64,000 nt of DNA from Deefgea piscis (GTDB taxonomy: Bacteria > Pseudomonadota > Gammaproteobacteria > Burkholderiales > Chitinibacteraceae). Positions 40,379 through 49,570 of this stretch are shown in pieces. The notes under the pieces were generated by a model that made no database searches, was not told the origin of the DNA, and saw only the letters and a list, made by a program, of their open reading frames with translations. The stretch's first letter is position 1. The number at the start of each line of letters is the position of its first letter. A program made the position numbers and the translations under genes. Location: the NCBI RefSeq assembly GCF_019665785.1, contig NZ_CP081149.1, positions 558,001-622,000 of the forward strand, in the 5' to 3' direction.

Positions 40379-43150
40379 ATGGCAACGCTGCTTTTAATCG
40401 ATGGATCATCTTATTTGTATCGCGCTTTCCATGCGATTCGAGATTTAACCGCCCCCGATGGTACACCTAGCAATGCGCTGTATGGCTTTGTGAATATGTT
40501 GAAAAAACTGCGTCAGCAAACCCCTGCTGATTATATCGCGTGTGTGTTTGACGCTAAAGGACCAACATTTCGCGATGCACTTTATGATCAATATAAAGCG
40601 CAGCGGCCATCGATGCCCGATGAGCTACGCGTGCAAATCGCGCCGATTCATCAAGCCGTGGCCGCGTTTGGGATTCCGATTTTGATGGTGAATGGCGTTG
40701 AAGCCGACGATGTGATTGGCACGCTAGCGCGTGAAGCCAGTCGCCAAGGGGTTACGACGATTATGTCGACTGGCGATAAAGACATGGCGCAATTGGTGGA
40801 TGAATACGCGCGTATCGAAAACAGCATGACCAGCGAAGTGCTACGCCGTGATGAAGTGTTTGCCAAATTTAATGTGTGGCCTGAGCAAATCGTGGATTAT
40901 CTGGCATTGATTGGCGACACCGTGGACAACGTGCCGGGTGTGCCCAAATGCGGCCCAAAAACCGCGGCCAAATGGTTGGCTGAATATCAAACCTTGGATA
41001 ATGTGATCGCTCATGCCGATGAAATCAAAGGCGTGGTGGGGCAAAATCTGCGCGATACCTTGGCGTGGCTGCCTATGGCCAAAGCCTTGGTGACGATTAA
41101 ATGCGATGTCGATCTCAGTGTCGAAATCCCGCAAGGCATTGCCGATTTAGTACCAACAACTGAAGACAGCGCGACCTTATTGGCATTGTTTAAGCAGTTT
41201 GGCTTTCGCAGCTGGGTACGCGAATTAGAAAGTCGCACGCCTGCAGTCAGCAGCGGCAGTGACGATTTATTCGCAGAAAAAACCGAGGGTATTGCCACCA
41301 CAGTAATAGCCGATGATGCACCGATTGAAATACCTGCCGCACCCAGCATTGAGCGGCATTATGTAACGATTCAAAGCGCAGCGCAGTTAAGCGATTGGCT
41401 AGCCAAAATCAATGCCGCAGCAATCACCGCTTTTGATACCGAAACCACTAGCCTAGACGCCATGCAGGCGCGCTTGGTGGGAATGTCTTTTTCGGTGACG
41501 GAAGGCGAGGCGGCGTATTTGCCGTTGGCGCATTGCGGGCCAGATCATGCCGAACAACTGCCGTTTGATGAAACTTTAGCCTTATTAAAACCGTGGTTAG
41601 AATCAACCCAGCACGGCAAAGTTGGGCAAAACCTGAAATACGATCAACACGTCTTGGCCAATTACGGCATTGAGCTGGCTGGCATTTGCGATGACACTTT
41701 ATTGATGTCTTACGTGCTGGCCAGCCACGAAAAGCACAATATGGATGATCAAGCTGAACGTGAGCTGGGTGAAACGACGATTAAATACGCTGATATTTGC
41801 GGCAAAGGCGCTAAGCAAATTGGCTTTGCCGAAGTCGACGTTGATACCGCCACTCGGTATGCGGCGGAAGACGCCGATATTACTTTGCGTCTGGCGCATA
41901 CCCTTAAACCGCGCTTAACTGGTCGGATGCTGGAAGTGTATCGCGACATCGAAATGCCATCGCGCGATGTGCTGTACATCATGGAGCGCAACGGCATTTT
42001 GCTTGATTCAGCTTTACTGCAAAAGCAAAGCCACGACATTGGTTTGCGCTTAATTGAATTAGAAAACCACGCTTACGAGCTGGCTGGCCAACCGTTTAAT
42101 TTGGCTTCACCCAAGCAATTGGGCGAAATCTTTTTTGAAAAGCTGCAATTGCCGGTGATCAAAAAAACCCCGAAAGGCGCGCCATCCACCGACGAAGAAG
42201 TGTTAAGCGAATTGGCCAAAGATTATCCTCTGCCCAAAGTGCTGCTCGAGCATCGTAGTTTGTCGAAATTAAAATCCACGTATACCGACAAACTGCCCTT
42301 AATGGTGAATCCAAAAACTGGCCGGATTCATACCAGTTTTAATCAAACTGTTGCGGTCACTGGGCGTTTAAGCTCGTCCGAGCCAAATTTGCAAAATATC
42401 CCAGTGCGCACGTTAGAGGGCCGCAAAATTCGCGAAGCGTTTATCGCGCCAGCGGGCAGCAAAATTGTTTCGGCCGATTACTCGCAAATTGAGCTGCGAA
42501 TTATGGCCCATTTATCTAACGACGCCGCGATGCTCAAAGCGTTTGAACAAGGCCAAGACATTCACAAAGCCACCGCGGCCGAAGTGTTTGGCATTGCGCT
42601 GGATGAAGTGAGCAGCGAGCAGCGCCGTTATGCCAAATCGATTAACTTTGGTTTGATTTACGGCATGGGCGTTTTTGGCTTGGCGCAGCAATTGGAAATC
42701 ACCCGCGAAGCGGCAAAAACCTTTATCGAGCGCTATTTCAATCGCTTTTACAGCGTGGCCGATTATATGGAGCAAACGCGGCAATCGGTGCGCGAGCTGG
42801 GCTATGTCGAAACCGTGTTTGGTCGCCGTTTATGGCTGCCCGAAATCAAATCGAGCAACGGTGCCAAACGCGCCGGTGCCGAGCGCGCGGCGATTAACGG
42901 CCCAATGCAAGGCACTGCCGCCGATTTAATCAAATTGGCAATGATTGCCGTGGCCAAGTGGTTGGCTGATGAGCAATTAAACAGCAAGCTCTTACTGCAA
43001 GTACACGATGAATTGATCTTGGAAGTGCCAGAAGCCGAGCTCGAATTAGTCACCCGCAAACTGCCTGAAATCATGGCCAGCGTGGCACAACTGAAAGTGC
43101 CGTTACTGGCCGAAGTCGGCGTTGGCAATAATTGGGAAGAGGCGCATTAA
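40379..43150 (+). CDS. polA: DNA polymerase I
   Basis: The start is ATG at 40379 (MATLLLIDGSSYLYRAF); an upstream in-frame start would add a non-homologous leader. The 923-residue product has the 5'-3' exonuclease (about 1-290), the 3'-5' proofreading domain with FDTETTSLD (about 330-510), and the family A polymerase domain. Motif A is VSADYSQIELR, motif B RRYAKSINFGLIYGMG and motif C QVHDELILE. All three activities appear intact. It acts in Okazaki fragment processing and repair, and ends in a terminator. Confidence 0.96.
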   Translation: MATLLLIDGSSYLYRAFHAIRDLTAPDGTPSNALYGFVNMLKKLRQQTPADYIACVFDAKGPTFRDALYDQYKAQRPSMPDELRVQIAPIHQAVAAFGIPILMVNGVEADDVIGTLAREASRQGVTTIMSTGDKDMAQLVDEYARIENSMTSEVLRRDEVFAKFNVWPEQIVDYLALIGDTVDNVPGVPKCGPKTAAKWLAEYQTLDNVIAHADEIKGVVGQNLRDTLAWLPMAKALVTIKCDVDLSVEIPQGIADLVPTTEDSATLLALFKQFGFRSWVRELESRTPAVSSGSDDLFAEKTEGIATTVIADDAPIEIPAAPSIERHYVTIQSAAQLSDWLAKINAAAITAFDTETTSLDAMQARLVGMSFSVTEGEAAYLPLAHCGPDHAEQLPFDETLALLKPWLESTQHGKVGQNLKYDQHVLANYGIELAGICDDTLLMSYVLASHEKHNMDDQAERELGETTIKYADICGKGAKQIGFAEVDVDTATRYAAEDADITLRLAHTLKPRLTGRMLEVYRDIEMPSRDVLYIMERNGILLDSALLQKQSHDIGLRLIELENHAYELAGQPFNLASPKQLGEIFFEKLQLPVIKKTPKGAPSTDEEVLSELAKDYPLPKVLLEHRSLSKLKSTYTDKLPLMVNPKTGRIHTSFNQTVAVTGRLSSSEPNLQNIPVRTLEGRKIREAFIAPAGSKIVSADYSQIELRIMAHLSNDAAMLKAFEQGQDIHKATAAEVFGIALDEVSSEQRRYAKSINFGLIYGMGVFGLAQQLEITREAAKTFIERYFNRFYSVADYMEQTRQSVRELGYVETVFGRRLWLPEIKSSNGAKRAGAERAAINGPMQGTAADLIKLAMIAVAKWLADEQLNSKLLLQVHDELILEVPEAELELVTRKLPEIMASVAQLKVPLLAEVGVGNNWEEAH

Positions 43151-43173
43151 GCCGAGCAGAGGGATTTAATCAC

Positions 43174-43203
43174 AACCGCCAATTGACCTTGGCGGTTTTT
43201 TTA
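43174..43203 (+). terminator. Rho-independent terminator after polA
   Basis: AACCGCCAA-TTGACC-TTGGCGGTT followed by a T run, 24 nt after the polA stop. The remaining 200 bp up to 43411 show nothing further. Confidence 0.85.
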
Positions 43204-43411
43204 TGCCAATTGGCATTGTTGATTGCTCTCTTATTTTGCTTGTGATGCGCATCTTGTTAATCGATGACAACAAGATAATTCATGGTGCTGTAGTAAGTCA
43301 CTGCACTCGCCGTATAGTCGCTAGAGGATGCACAAGGTATTGGGTTTGACCTTGTTTTGAATAGGGCAGCAAGATTGCTGTGAGATTGATTGAGTTTTTT
43401 AAAGGTTAAGC

Positions 43412-43825
43412 ATGCGGGATTTTTTATTGTTGGTGCATTTTTTGGGTTTGGTGCTTGGGGCAGGCTCTGGCTTTGCATTGTTTTTTATTGGCTATTTGGC
43501 GCAGCGTTGGCCAGCAGAGGCTAGGTGCGAGACGATGTTGCGCTTGTTTGCGCTGCGCTATGCCTCGTATGTTGGTTTATTGATGTTGGTGCTTTCGGGC
43601 GGCGCTTTATTGCGACCTTACTCCGCGCATTTAGCGCAGATGCCGTGGCTGTGGTTAAAAGCGATTGCAGTCATCGTCATTGTGATTTGCGCCGTGCTCG
43701 GTATTTGGCGGATGCGGCAAGTGCCGCAGCAACCGGCGGCTTTATTGCGCTTGCCGATACTAGGCAAAGTGAGTTTGGCCGCCAGTGTGTTGGCGATTTT
43801 GGCTGCGGTCATGGCGTTTTCTTAA
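43412..43825 (+). CDS. Four-helix membrane protein (DUF2269-like)
   Basis: The 137-residue product has four hydrophobic segments with a pattern typical of DUF2269/CopD-like proteins: LLLVHFLGLVLGAGSGFALF, ASYVGLLMLVLSGGALL, WLKAIAVIVIVICAVLGI, and LAASVLAILAAVMAF. A histidine lies in the first helix. Function unknown. It precedes the rhodanese gene by 49 nt in the same direction. Confidence 0.65.
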   Translation: MRDFLLLVHFLGLVLGAGSGFALFFIGYLAQRWPAEARCETMLRLFALRYASYVGLLMLVLSGGALLRPYSAHLAQMPWLWLKAIAVIVIVICAVLGIWRMRQVPQQPAALLRLPILGKVSLAASVLAILAAVMAFS

Positions 43826-43874
43826 AAGTCAGTGCTGAGTGATTGAGTCGTAAACGATCAATGGGGAGAAAAAA

Positions 43875-44312
43875 ATGAGTGCAGTATTAGCCAGTGGTTT
43901 AGCAACGGCGAGTGAGTCGGCGCAGTTTTTTGCCGCGCAATTGCAGTTTCGTACTGATGCTGCGGATTTAGCGGCAGATTTAATCGCGGGTGAAGCGCGG
44001 ATTGTGGTGATTGATACGCGCTCAACGGCAGCGTATCAGGCGGGGCATATTCCCGGCGCTTTGAGTGTGCCACATCGCACGATGACTGCAGAATCGACCG
44101 CCAATTGGGATCGTCAGCAGGTCTATGTGTGTTATTGCGACGGGATTGGTTGCAATGGCTCGACATGGGGCGCGTATAAATTGGCCAAGCTGGGGTTTCA
44201 GGTCAAGGAGCTTATCGGTGGTTTGCGTTATTGGCAGCAAGATGGTTATGCCGTGGCGACGGGTGATGCGGCTGGGGTATTGATGGCTAATACAATTGAT
44301 TGCGCGTGTTGA
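43875..44312 (+). CDS. Single-domain rhodanese
   Basis: The 145-residue product is one rhodanese domain: IVVIDTRSTAAYQAGHIPGA is the CDC25-like entry motif, and the active-site loop is within VYVCYCDGIGCNGSTWGA. Rhodaneses transfer sulfur through a persulfide on the loop cysteine. Two or three cysteines occur close together here, and the usual C-x-x-G-x-R/S loop is altered, so the catalytic one is uncertain. The ribosome site GGGGAG lies upstream. Its stop is 1 nt before the FMN-binding gene, so they form an operon. Confidence 0.85.
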   Translation: MSAVLASGLATASESAQFFAAQLQFRTDAADLAADLIAGEARIVVIDTRSTAAYQAGHIPGALSVPHRTMTAESTANWDRQQVYVCYCDGIGCNGSTWGAYKLAKLGFQVKELIGGLRYWQQDGYAVATGDAAGVLMANTIDCAC

Positions 44313-44313
44313 T

Positions 44314-44907
44314 ATGTATACCCCACCACATTTTGCAGTAACAGATCGCGCGCGTTTATTGCATTTAATTGCTGCGCATCCGCTGGCGAGCTTGGTGCAA
44401 TCGACTAAGGATGGGCTTAGCGCCAATGTGATTCCGCTGTATTGGGTCGATGACGGCTCAGAACTGGGCGTATTGCGTGGCCATGTGGCGCGGAAAAACC
44501 CGCTGCGGCAAGAGACCGATTCGGCCATTTTGGCGCTGTTTCAAGCGGGGGATGGCTATGTGTCGCCGTCATTTTATCCAAGCAAAGCGCGTGATCCACG
44601 CGTGGTGCCAACGTGGAATTATGCGCTGGTGCAGATTAAAGGCACTTTACGTGCGATGGACGATGTGGATGAAGTTCGCGCCATTGTGTCGCACATGACG
44701 GCGCAGCATGAAGCTGGGCGCGATCGGCTTTGGCATCTCGACGAAGCACCGGCGGATTTTATCCAAAAAATGTTGGCGGCGATTGTGGGTATCGAAATCA
44801 AGATTGAACAAATTAGCGGTAAATTTAAGCTCAGCCAAAATCAAAGCGCAGAAAATCAAGCGGGTATTGCCGCGCAATTGGCGGCGCCATGGGCCGTGGC
44901 TCGCTGA
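44314..44907 (+). CDS. PaiB-type FMN-binding protein
   Basis: The start is ATG at 44314, directly after the rhodanese stop. The 197-residue product begins MYTPPHFAVTD and contains SANVIPLYW, LRGHVARKNPL, FYPSKARDPRVVPTWNY and RLWHLDEAPADFIQKMLAAI. This is the full pattern of the PaiB/FMN-binding negative regulator family with a split-barrel fold. In Bacillus PaiB is reported as a regulator of sporulation and degradative enzymes. In proteobacteria the role is unknown, and an enzymatic FMN function is equally possible. Confidence 0.88.
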   Translation: MYTPPHFAVTDRARLLHLIAAHPLASLVQSTKDGLSANVIPLYWVDDGSELGVLRGHVARKNPLRQETDSAILALFQAGDGYVSPSFYPSKARDPRVVPTWNYALVQIKGTLRAMDDVDEVRAIVSHMTAQHEAGRDRLWHLDEAPADFIQKMLAAIVGIEIKIEQISGKFKLSQNQSAENQAGIAAQLAAPWAVAR

Positions 44908-45011
44908 CGTTGGCTCTCCACGCTGGATCGATTTTCACGGCGAAGGCGTATGGCACAACGCACAGTCGCCGCGTCAACGTGGCGGCAAAACTAACACCAT
45001 AGGAATTATCG

Positions 45012-45746
45012 ATGCCAATCAATGAATTTAATCAGCCGGTGGGCGACATTGTTGCCAATTGGCAGGGGGCGCCTTTTCCGCCGTGGCGGGAGTTGCAAGG
45101 TTGGGGTTGCCGCGTTGAGCCACTTAACGCGGCGCAACATGCCGCCAGTTTATGGCAGGCATTTAGCGCCGATAGTGGCGCATTATGGACGTATTTTAGT
45201 GCTGGGCCGTATGCTGATTTGGCGGCATTTGAGCATGAATTAAGCCTGCGCGCACAGCTACAAGACCCGCAGTATTACGCGATTGTCGATGCGCAATCGG
45301 GCGCGGCCTTGGGCTTGGCGGCGTATTTGCGGATTGCGCCAGCCGCTGGATCGATTGAAATCGGCTGGCTGCATTTTTCACCGGCGTTACAAGGCACGCG
45401 TTTGGCCACAGCGGCGATGGTGCTACTGATGCAAAACGCTTTTGCTCTGGGCTATCGGCGCTATGAATGGAAGTGCAATGCGCTGAATGCACCATCACGG
45501 CGAGCCGCGCAGCGTTTAGGCTTTAGTTTTGAAGGGATTTTTCGGCAAGCCGCCGTTAATAAAGGCCGCAATCGAGATACAGCGTGGTTTTCAGTGATCG
45601 ACGCCGAATGGCCAGCTTTATCGGCGGTGTTCACTGCTTGGTTAAATGACGACAATTTTGCCGCCAATGGCCAGCAAAAACAGTCTTTATCCACGCTGAC
45701 TTTGCCCTTTGTTGCTCAGCGAGATCCAAATAGCGTATCTGCGTGA
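45012..45746 (+). CDS. GNAT acetyltransferase (RimJ/RimL type)
   Basis: The 244-residue product is a GNAT domain of the ribosomal-protein-acetyltransferase type. GAALGLAAYLRIAPAAGSIE is the central strand pair, LQGTRLATAAMVLLM the acetyl-CoA loop, and NAPSRRAAQRLGFSFEGIFR the C-terminal signature. RimJ-like proteins of about 240 residues with a preceding N-terminal stretch occur widely, with mostly unknown substrates. Convergent with the EamA transporter gene 7 nt away. Confidence 0.85.
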   Translation: MPINEFNQPVGDIVANWQGAPFPPWRELQGWGCRVEPLNAAQHAASLWQAFSADSGALWTYFSAGPYADLAAFEHELSLRAQLQDPQYYAIVDAQSGAALGLAAYLRIAPAAGSIEIGWLHFSPALQGTRLATAAMVLLMQNAFALGYRRYEWKCNALNAPSRRAAQRLGFSFEGIFRQAAVNKGRNRDTAWFSVIDAEWPALSAVFTAWLNDDNFAANGQQKQSLSTLTLPFVAQRDPNSVSA

Positions 45747-45753
45747 GATGAGT

Positions 45754-46626
45754 TTATTCGGTGATGGGTATTGCTGGCACCAGCGCAATCAGTAACGCGG
45801 CCAGCAAGATACCCACGCCGCCTAGCCATTGCAGCATGGATAATTGCTCGCCGAGTATAAACGCGGCGAGTAATACGCTCACGACGGGCTCCAAGGTTGA
45901 CAGCGTTGCCGCTTCGCTGGCGGATAAATAATCCAAACCGGCCAAAAAGGCAAAAATCGCCACCACCGTTGAAATTAGCGCAATCGCCACCGTCGCCGAC
46001 CAGCTCGCCGTCGTGGTGGGCCAAGTGGGCTCGCTCCAAAGTGTGCTCAGCCATAAGCTGCCCGCTGCCGACAGCATCACCACGGTAGCTGCCGGTAAAG
46101 CGCCCACGCTGCGACTTAATCGACTACCGGCAATGATATATGCCGAATACACCACGGCCGCAGATAGACCAAAGACGATACCTAGCCACTGTCCATTGGC
46201 TGGGCCAATGGTGAGCATCAGGCTAAAGCAAGCTAAACCTAAGGCGATCAGCGTATGCATGGATAGCTTTTCTTTCCACCACCATGCGCAGGCCAGTGTG
46301 ACCAATACGGGATAAACATAGAGCAGCAAAGCCGCTAAGGCGGCAGAGCCGTGGCGTAGCGCGGAAAAATAGCAAAAAGCTTGTCCAACATAGCCAATCC
46401 CACCCATAACCATCAGACTGAACAAAGTGCGCCCACGTGGCCATGGCGCTCGGCGTACCAGCATAATCATCAGCATGACGAAGCCGGCGAGCGTAAAGCG
46501 AATCAGCAGCAGCCCTTGTGTATTGATACCGCTATCGAAGGCCCAACGACCAAAAATCGGCATCCAACCAAAAGCAACGGCGGATAAAACAATCAAGAAA
46601 ATACCGTTACGGCGATCAACAGTCAT
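45754..46626 (-). CDS. EamA/DMT-family transporter
   Basis: The start is ATG at 46626 (MTVDRRNGIFLIVLS); an earlier one at 46650 is possible. The 290-residue product has ten transmembrane segments in two EamA repeats (FLIVLSAVAFGWMPIFGRWA and GIVFGLSAAVVYSAYIIAGS open the repeats; TLEPVVSVLLAAFILGEQL is the typical end). Drug/metabolite transporter superfamily, inner membrane. Substrate unknown. Confidence 0.88.
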   Translation of the reverse strand: MTVDRRNGIFLIVLSAVAFGWMPIFGRWAFDSGINTQGLLLIRFTLAGFVMLMIMLVRRAPWPRGRTLFSLMVMGGIGYVGQAFCYFSALRHGSAALAALLLYVYPVLVTLACAWWWKEKLSMHTLIALGLACFSLMLTIGPANGQWLGIVFGLSAAVVYSAYIIAGSRLSRSVGALPAATVVMLSAAGSLWLSTLWSEPTWPTTTASWSATVAIALISTVVAIFAFLAGLDYLSASEAATLSTLEPVVSVLLAAFILGEQLSMLQWLGGVGILLAALLIALVPAIPITE

Positions 46627-46727
46627 TGAGTGAGCGGCAAAAGCGAACAATCAAAGAGTATGTCAAACAAGCATGCTAAATGACTAATTTGGCGGTAACT
46701 GTTGTTGTAACGGCGTATGTCGTAATC

Positions 46728-46756
46728 AAAAAAATCCCGTCATGGTTGGCGGGATA
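46728..46756 (-). terminator. Rho-independent terminator after uppP
   Basis: On the minus strand ATCCCG-CCAACCATGA-CGGGAT is followed by a T run, 45 nt after the uppP stop. Confidence 0.7.
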
Positions 46757-46800
46757 AGTTTGAAAGTCTACGCAAAGTCTAAAGGTCACAGATTACTTAA

Positions 46801-47625
46801 TTAAGCCGTCCAGTTCACCAAGCCAAAATACCAAGTGCCCAGTACGACTAAGCCAAAGGCGATGCGATACCAGGCGAAGACGATAAAGGTATGCGTTGAG
46901 ATGAATTTGATTAAGGCGCGAATCGCGATAAAGGCGAAAACAAAGGACGCCAAAAAGCCAACGGCAAACACACCAAAGTCGTCCATGCTCAGCTCATTGC
47001 GGTGTTTGAGCAGGCTATAAATCGACGCAGCACCGAGCGTAGGAATCCCCAAAAAGAACGAGAATTCAGTCGCCGCTTTGCGCGATAGTCCTAAAAACAT
47101 GCCGCCAATAATCGTTGCGCCCGAACGGCTGGTGCCGGGAATCAAGGCTAAGCATTGGCATAGGCCGACTTTGATGGCGTCTTTAAGGCTGATGTCGTCC
47201 ACAGTGGCAACGGTGATTTTATGCTGGCGTTTTTCGGCCCATAAAATAATCAAACCGCCAATGATAAACATGCTGGCAACGGGAATCGGTTGAAATAAAT
47301 GCGCTTTAATGGTTTTACTAAACATCAAACCCAAGATGGCCGCAGGAATAAAGGCAATGATGATGCCTAGAAATAAATTGCGCTCATTGCCCGGGCGCTG
47401 AATACCCGATAGCGTGGTGCAGAGTTTGGCGCGGTATTCCCACATCACAGCCATCATTGCGCCAAGTTGAATAAAGATTTCATAAACGTCACGTTTTTCT
47501 TTGCTCAAAAAATTGAGCATATCGCCAGTTAAAATCAAATGACCGGTCGATGAAATTGGCAGGAATTCGGTAATCCCTTCAACCAAACCCATGATGAGGG
47601 AATGAAATAATAAAATCGGATCCAT
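46801..47625 (-). CDS. uppP: Undecaprenyl-diphosphatase UppP (BacA)
   Basis: The start is ATG at 47625 (MDPILLFHSLIMGLVEG); an upstream open frame is not typical of the family. The 274-residue product has the two signatures EGITEFLPISSTGHLIL and PGTSRSGATIIGG and about eight membrane segments. It recycles the lipid carrier undecaprenyl diphosphate for peptidoglycan and other envelope polymers and is known to confer bacitracin tolerance. Monocistronic. Confidence 0.95.
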   Translation of the reverse strand: MDPILLFHSLIMGLVEGITEFLPISSTGHLILTGDMLNFLSKEKRDVYEIFIQLGAMMAVMWEYRAKLCTTLSGIQRPGNERNLFLGIIIAFIPAAILGLMFSKTIKAHLFQPIPVASMFIIGGLIILWAEKRQHKITVATVDDISLKDAIKVGLCQCLALIPGTSRSGATIIGGMFLGLSRKAATEFSFFLGIPTLGAASIYSLLKHRNELSMDDFGVFAVGFLASFVFAFIAIRALIKFISTHTFIVFAWYRIAFGLVVLGTWYFGLVNWTA

Positions 47626-47853
47626 GCTGGTGCTCAGTGGGTTGATAGATGGGGTGGGATTATAAGCGGGTGCGGGGGTGATATTGTAATTTGTCGGTAA
47701 AAAAATCACAGCATCGACTTTTGCTGCTTACGCCGTGCATACTGGCGTGAGTACGAGGCTGGGTTGGCTCGAAGGGGTGGGGATCAAGGCTTGAAGGTTT
47801 CATTACTCTTTGTGAATATTTACACCAGACTTGTTAAAGTCTATCCATGTCCC

Positions 47854-47942
47854 CAGTTTTGATAGGGAGTGTGCAAGGCGTAAATGCATTTTGTTCATCT
47901 CCTCCCTGATTTGACCGGGCACCTTGGGTGCCCGTTTTTTTT
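47854..47942 (+). ncRNA. Candidate small RNA with its own terminator
   Basis: A strong terminator on the plus strand lies between two minus-strand genes, so it must end a separate plus-strand transcript. AGGGAG (47864-47869) can pair with CTCCCT (47902-47907), closing a loop with a C/U-rich TCTCCTCC segment that could bind ribosome sites. TTTACA with a 17-nt spacer to TATCCA upstream is a weak promoter candidate. The 5' end is a guess. Confidence 0.35.
47915..47942 (+). terminator. Rho-independent terminator of the candidate small RNA
   Basis: CGGGCAC-CTTG-GGTGCCCG followed by eight T residues. Confidence 0.85.
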
Positions 47943-48018
47943 GCCTTGTTAGATATCCCATCCACAAATCATCTAGTACGGCAGGGCCGCAGACATTTAA
48001 AAATGAGTCCAGCAGATG

Positions 48019-48456
48019 TTAGCGGCGATGATGTTTAAGCAGGCTCGCCAGTGCGGCTTTGAGTGCGGGATCATCGACTTTTTGACTTAGCTCATCAATC
48101 GCTGTTTGAGCGACCTCAGGTATTTGTAAGTTCTTGGTTTGGATCGGGTTTCCATGTTGTAATGCAACTTGCACCTTGGGCTTAATTGCGGTAGCGTGCC
48201 AACCGGCTGCGTCCAATGCGCGCAAAATATCCGGCGCAGCTTGTCGTAGGCGCGTTCCGGCAGCGCTAAAGGGTACGGCGATCATTAGCTCAGTGCCCGC
48301 CCAAGCCACGCCTTGGCAGACATTGGCCACTTCGGGCGGCAGCGCGCTACGAACAATGTCCAAAATTTGATTGAGTGTATCGACCTGTTGCACCAAACGT
48401 TTGAGTTGAAAGTCACGATGGAGCAAGCGGTCAAATGAGGGGTTTTTATGATACAT
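48019..48456 (-). CDS. dciA: DciA-family (DUF721) replicative helicase loader
   Basis: The 145-residue product matches DUF721/DciA. The KH-like core has PPEVANVCQGVAWAGTELMIAV and SAAGTRLRQAAPDILRAL, followed by a flexible tail. DciA is the ancestral loader of the DnaB helicase in bacteria without DnaC. It is divergent from the M23 gene (starts 14 bp apart) and near secA, a common betaproteobacterial arrangement. Confidence 0.8.
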   Translation of the reverse strand: MYHKNPSFDRLLHRDFQLKRLVQQVDTLNQILDIVRSALPPEVANVCQGVAWAGTELMIAVPFSAAGTRLRQAAPDILRALDAAGWHATAIKPKVQVALQHGNPIQTKNLQIPEVAQTAIDELSQKVDDPALKAALASLLKHHRR

Positions 48457-48470
48457 AAGCAGCGCATCGT

Positions 48471-49349
48471 ATGAATATCATTGTGGTTTCCAGTCGTCTT
48501 GATAAAGCGATTTCACTGGGGCAGCGAGAACTCTTGGCTCTAGGTTTAATTTTAACGCTATTAGTCGGTGCTGCGGCATTTGGTTTAGGGATGTTGTTTG
48601 CGCCCAATCGCGTCGAGCCCTTATTGCGTTTAATGCCGGGCCAACACGCTCGGCAAGGTGAAATTGACGCTTTGGCGGTGCAAGTGGGTGAGTTACAAGC
48701 CAAGTTAACGCGTTTGGATGGTTTGGCGGCGCGAGTGGGGGACAAAACCGGTATTGATGTGCAACCGTTTTTAAGTCGCAATGCTGTGCCACAAGGCGGC
48801 TTGGCCGCACCAGGAGCATCGTTTACTGTGCCGAGCTTGGCACAAGTATTAGATCAAACATCAGGCAAAATGTCGGCGCTGATTGATCAGCTGACTTTGG
48901 CCGAAGCGGTGTTATTAACGCCAAATTCTGAGCATTTACCACGGCATTCCCCGATGCTGGCTCCGCCACAGTCATCGAGCTTTGGCTGGCGAGTTGATCC
49001 ATTTAATGGCTCGCAAGTGTTTCATGAAGGGGTGGATTTTCAAGGCAGTACCGGAACACCAGTGAGTGCTGCCGCGACAGGCAAGGTGGTGTATGCGGCT
49101 TACCACCCTCAGTATGGTAATATGGTCGAGCTTGATCATGGTAATGACTTAACTAGTCGCTATGCCCATGGTAGCCGCTTGATGGTGAAATCAGGGGATA
49201 CGGTAAAGGCGGGAGACCCCGTGATTTTATTGGGTAGTACTGGTCGATCAACAGGGCCACATTTGCATTTTGAAATTCGCTATCGTGGCGTTGCACAAAA
49301 TCCGCTGCGTTTTATCGATTCTAATTCGTCAGCATTGGCGCAAAAATAA
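48471..49349 (+). CDS. M23-family membrane-anchored peptidoglycan endopeptidase
   Basis: The 292-residue product has an N-terminal membrane helix (LLALGLILTLLVGAAAFGLG), a coiled coil with a linker (about 55-160), and a LytM/M23 domain. The zinc ligands are seen in FHEGVDFQG (H-x3-D) and HLHFEIR (H-x-H), so it should be active as a DD-endopeptidase or as an amidase activator. Periplasmic, anchored in the inner membrane. It lies upstream of secA, which has its own promoter region. Confidence 0.88.
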   Translation: MNIIVVSSRLDKAISLGQRELLALGLILTLLVGAAAFGLGMLFAPNRVEPLLRLMPGQHARQGEIDALAVQVGELQAKLTRLDGLAARVGDKTGIDVQPFLSRNAVPQGGLAAPGASFTVPSLAQVLDQTSGKMSALIDQLTLAEAVLLTPNSEHLPRHSPMLAPPQSSSFGWRVDPFNGSQVFHEGVDFQGSTGTPVSAAATGKVVYAAYHPQYGNMVELDHGNDLTSRYAHGSRLMVKSGDTVKAGDPVILLGSTGRSTGPHLHFEIRYRGVAQNPLRFIDSNSSALAQK

Positions 49350-49471
49350 AGCGAAGTCGAACAACTGCTGGTCTGTTTCATGCCCTGATCGATCTTCATC
49401 ATGCTGATGATGGCACTTAAGGTATTAATTTTTTACCTGAGTATTTAAGAAAATGATTGTGGCTTGAAATT

Positions 49472-49500
49472 TTGTAAGCATGCAACCATATAGCTTTAAT
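49472..49500 (+). promoter_or_regulatory. Putative secA promoter
   Basis: TTGTAA and TTTAAT are separated by 17 bp, about 70 bp before the secA start. No secM-like gene lies in the 221-bp leader. Confidence 0.4.
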
Positions 49501-49570
49501 AGCTTGATAAAACGCCGATGTATTTATTTATAACTAAAGTCTGCAAAAGACCAAACGCTGGTAGCACAAG

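Larger units (their letters stand above)
47710..48018. other. Non-coding stretch between uppP and dciA
   Basis: About 390 bp separate the uppP start from the dciA stop. It holds the uppP promoter and, on the plus strand, a candidate small RNA ending in a strong terminator. No protein-coding frame is convincing. Confidence 0.5.

Noticed and set aside
49350..49570. secM-type regulatory gene before secA
   Set aside because: The 221-bp leader has no suitable open frame with an arrest-like end.
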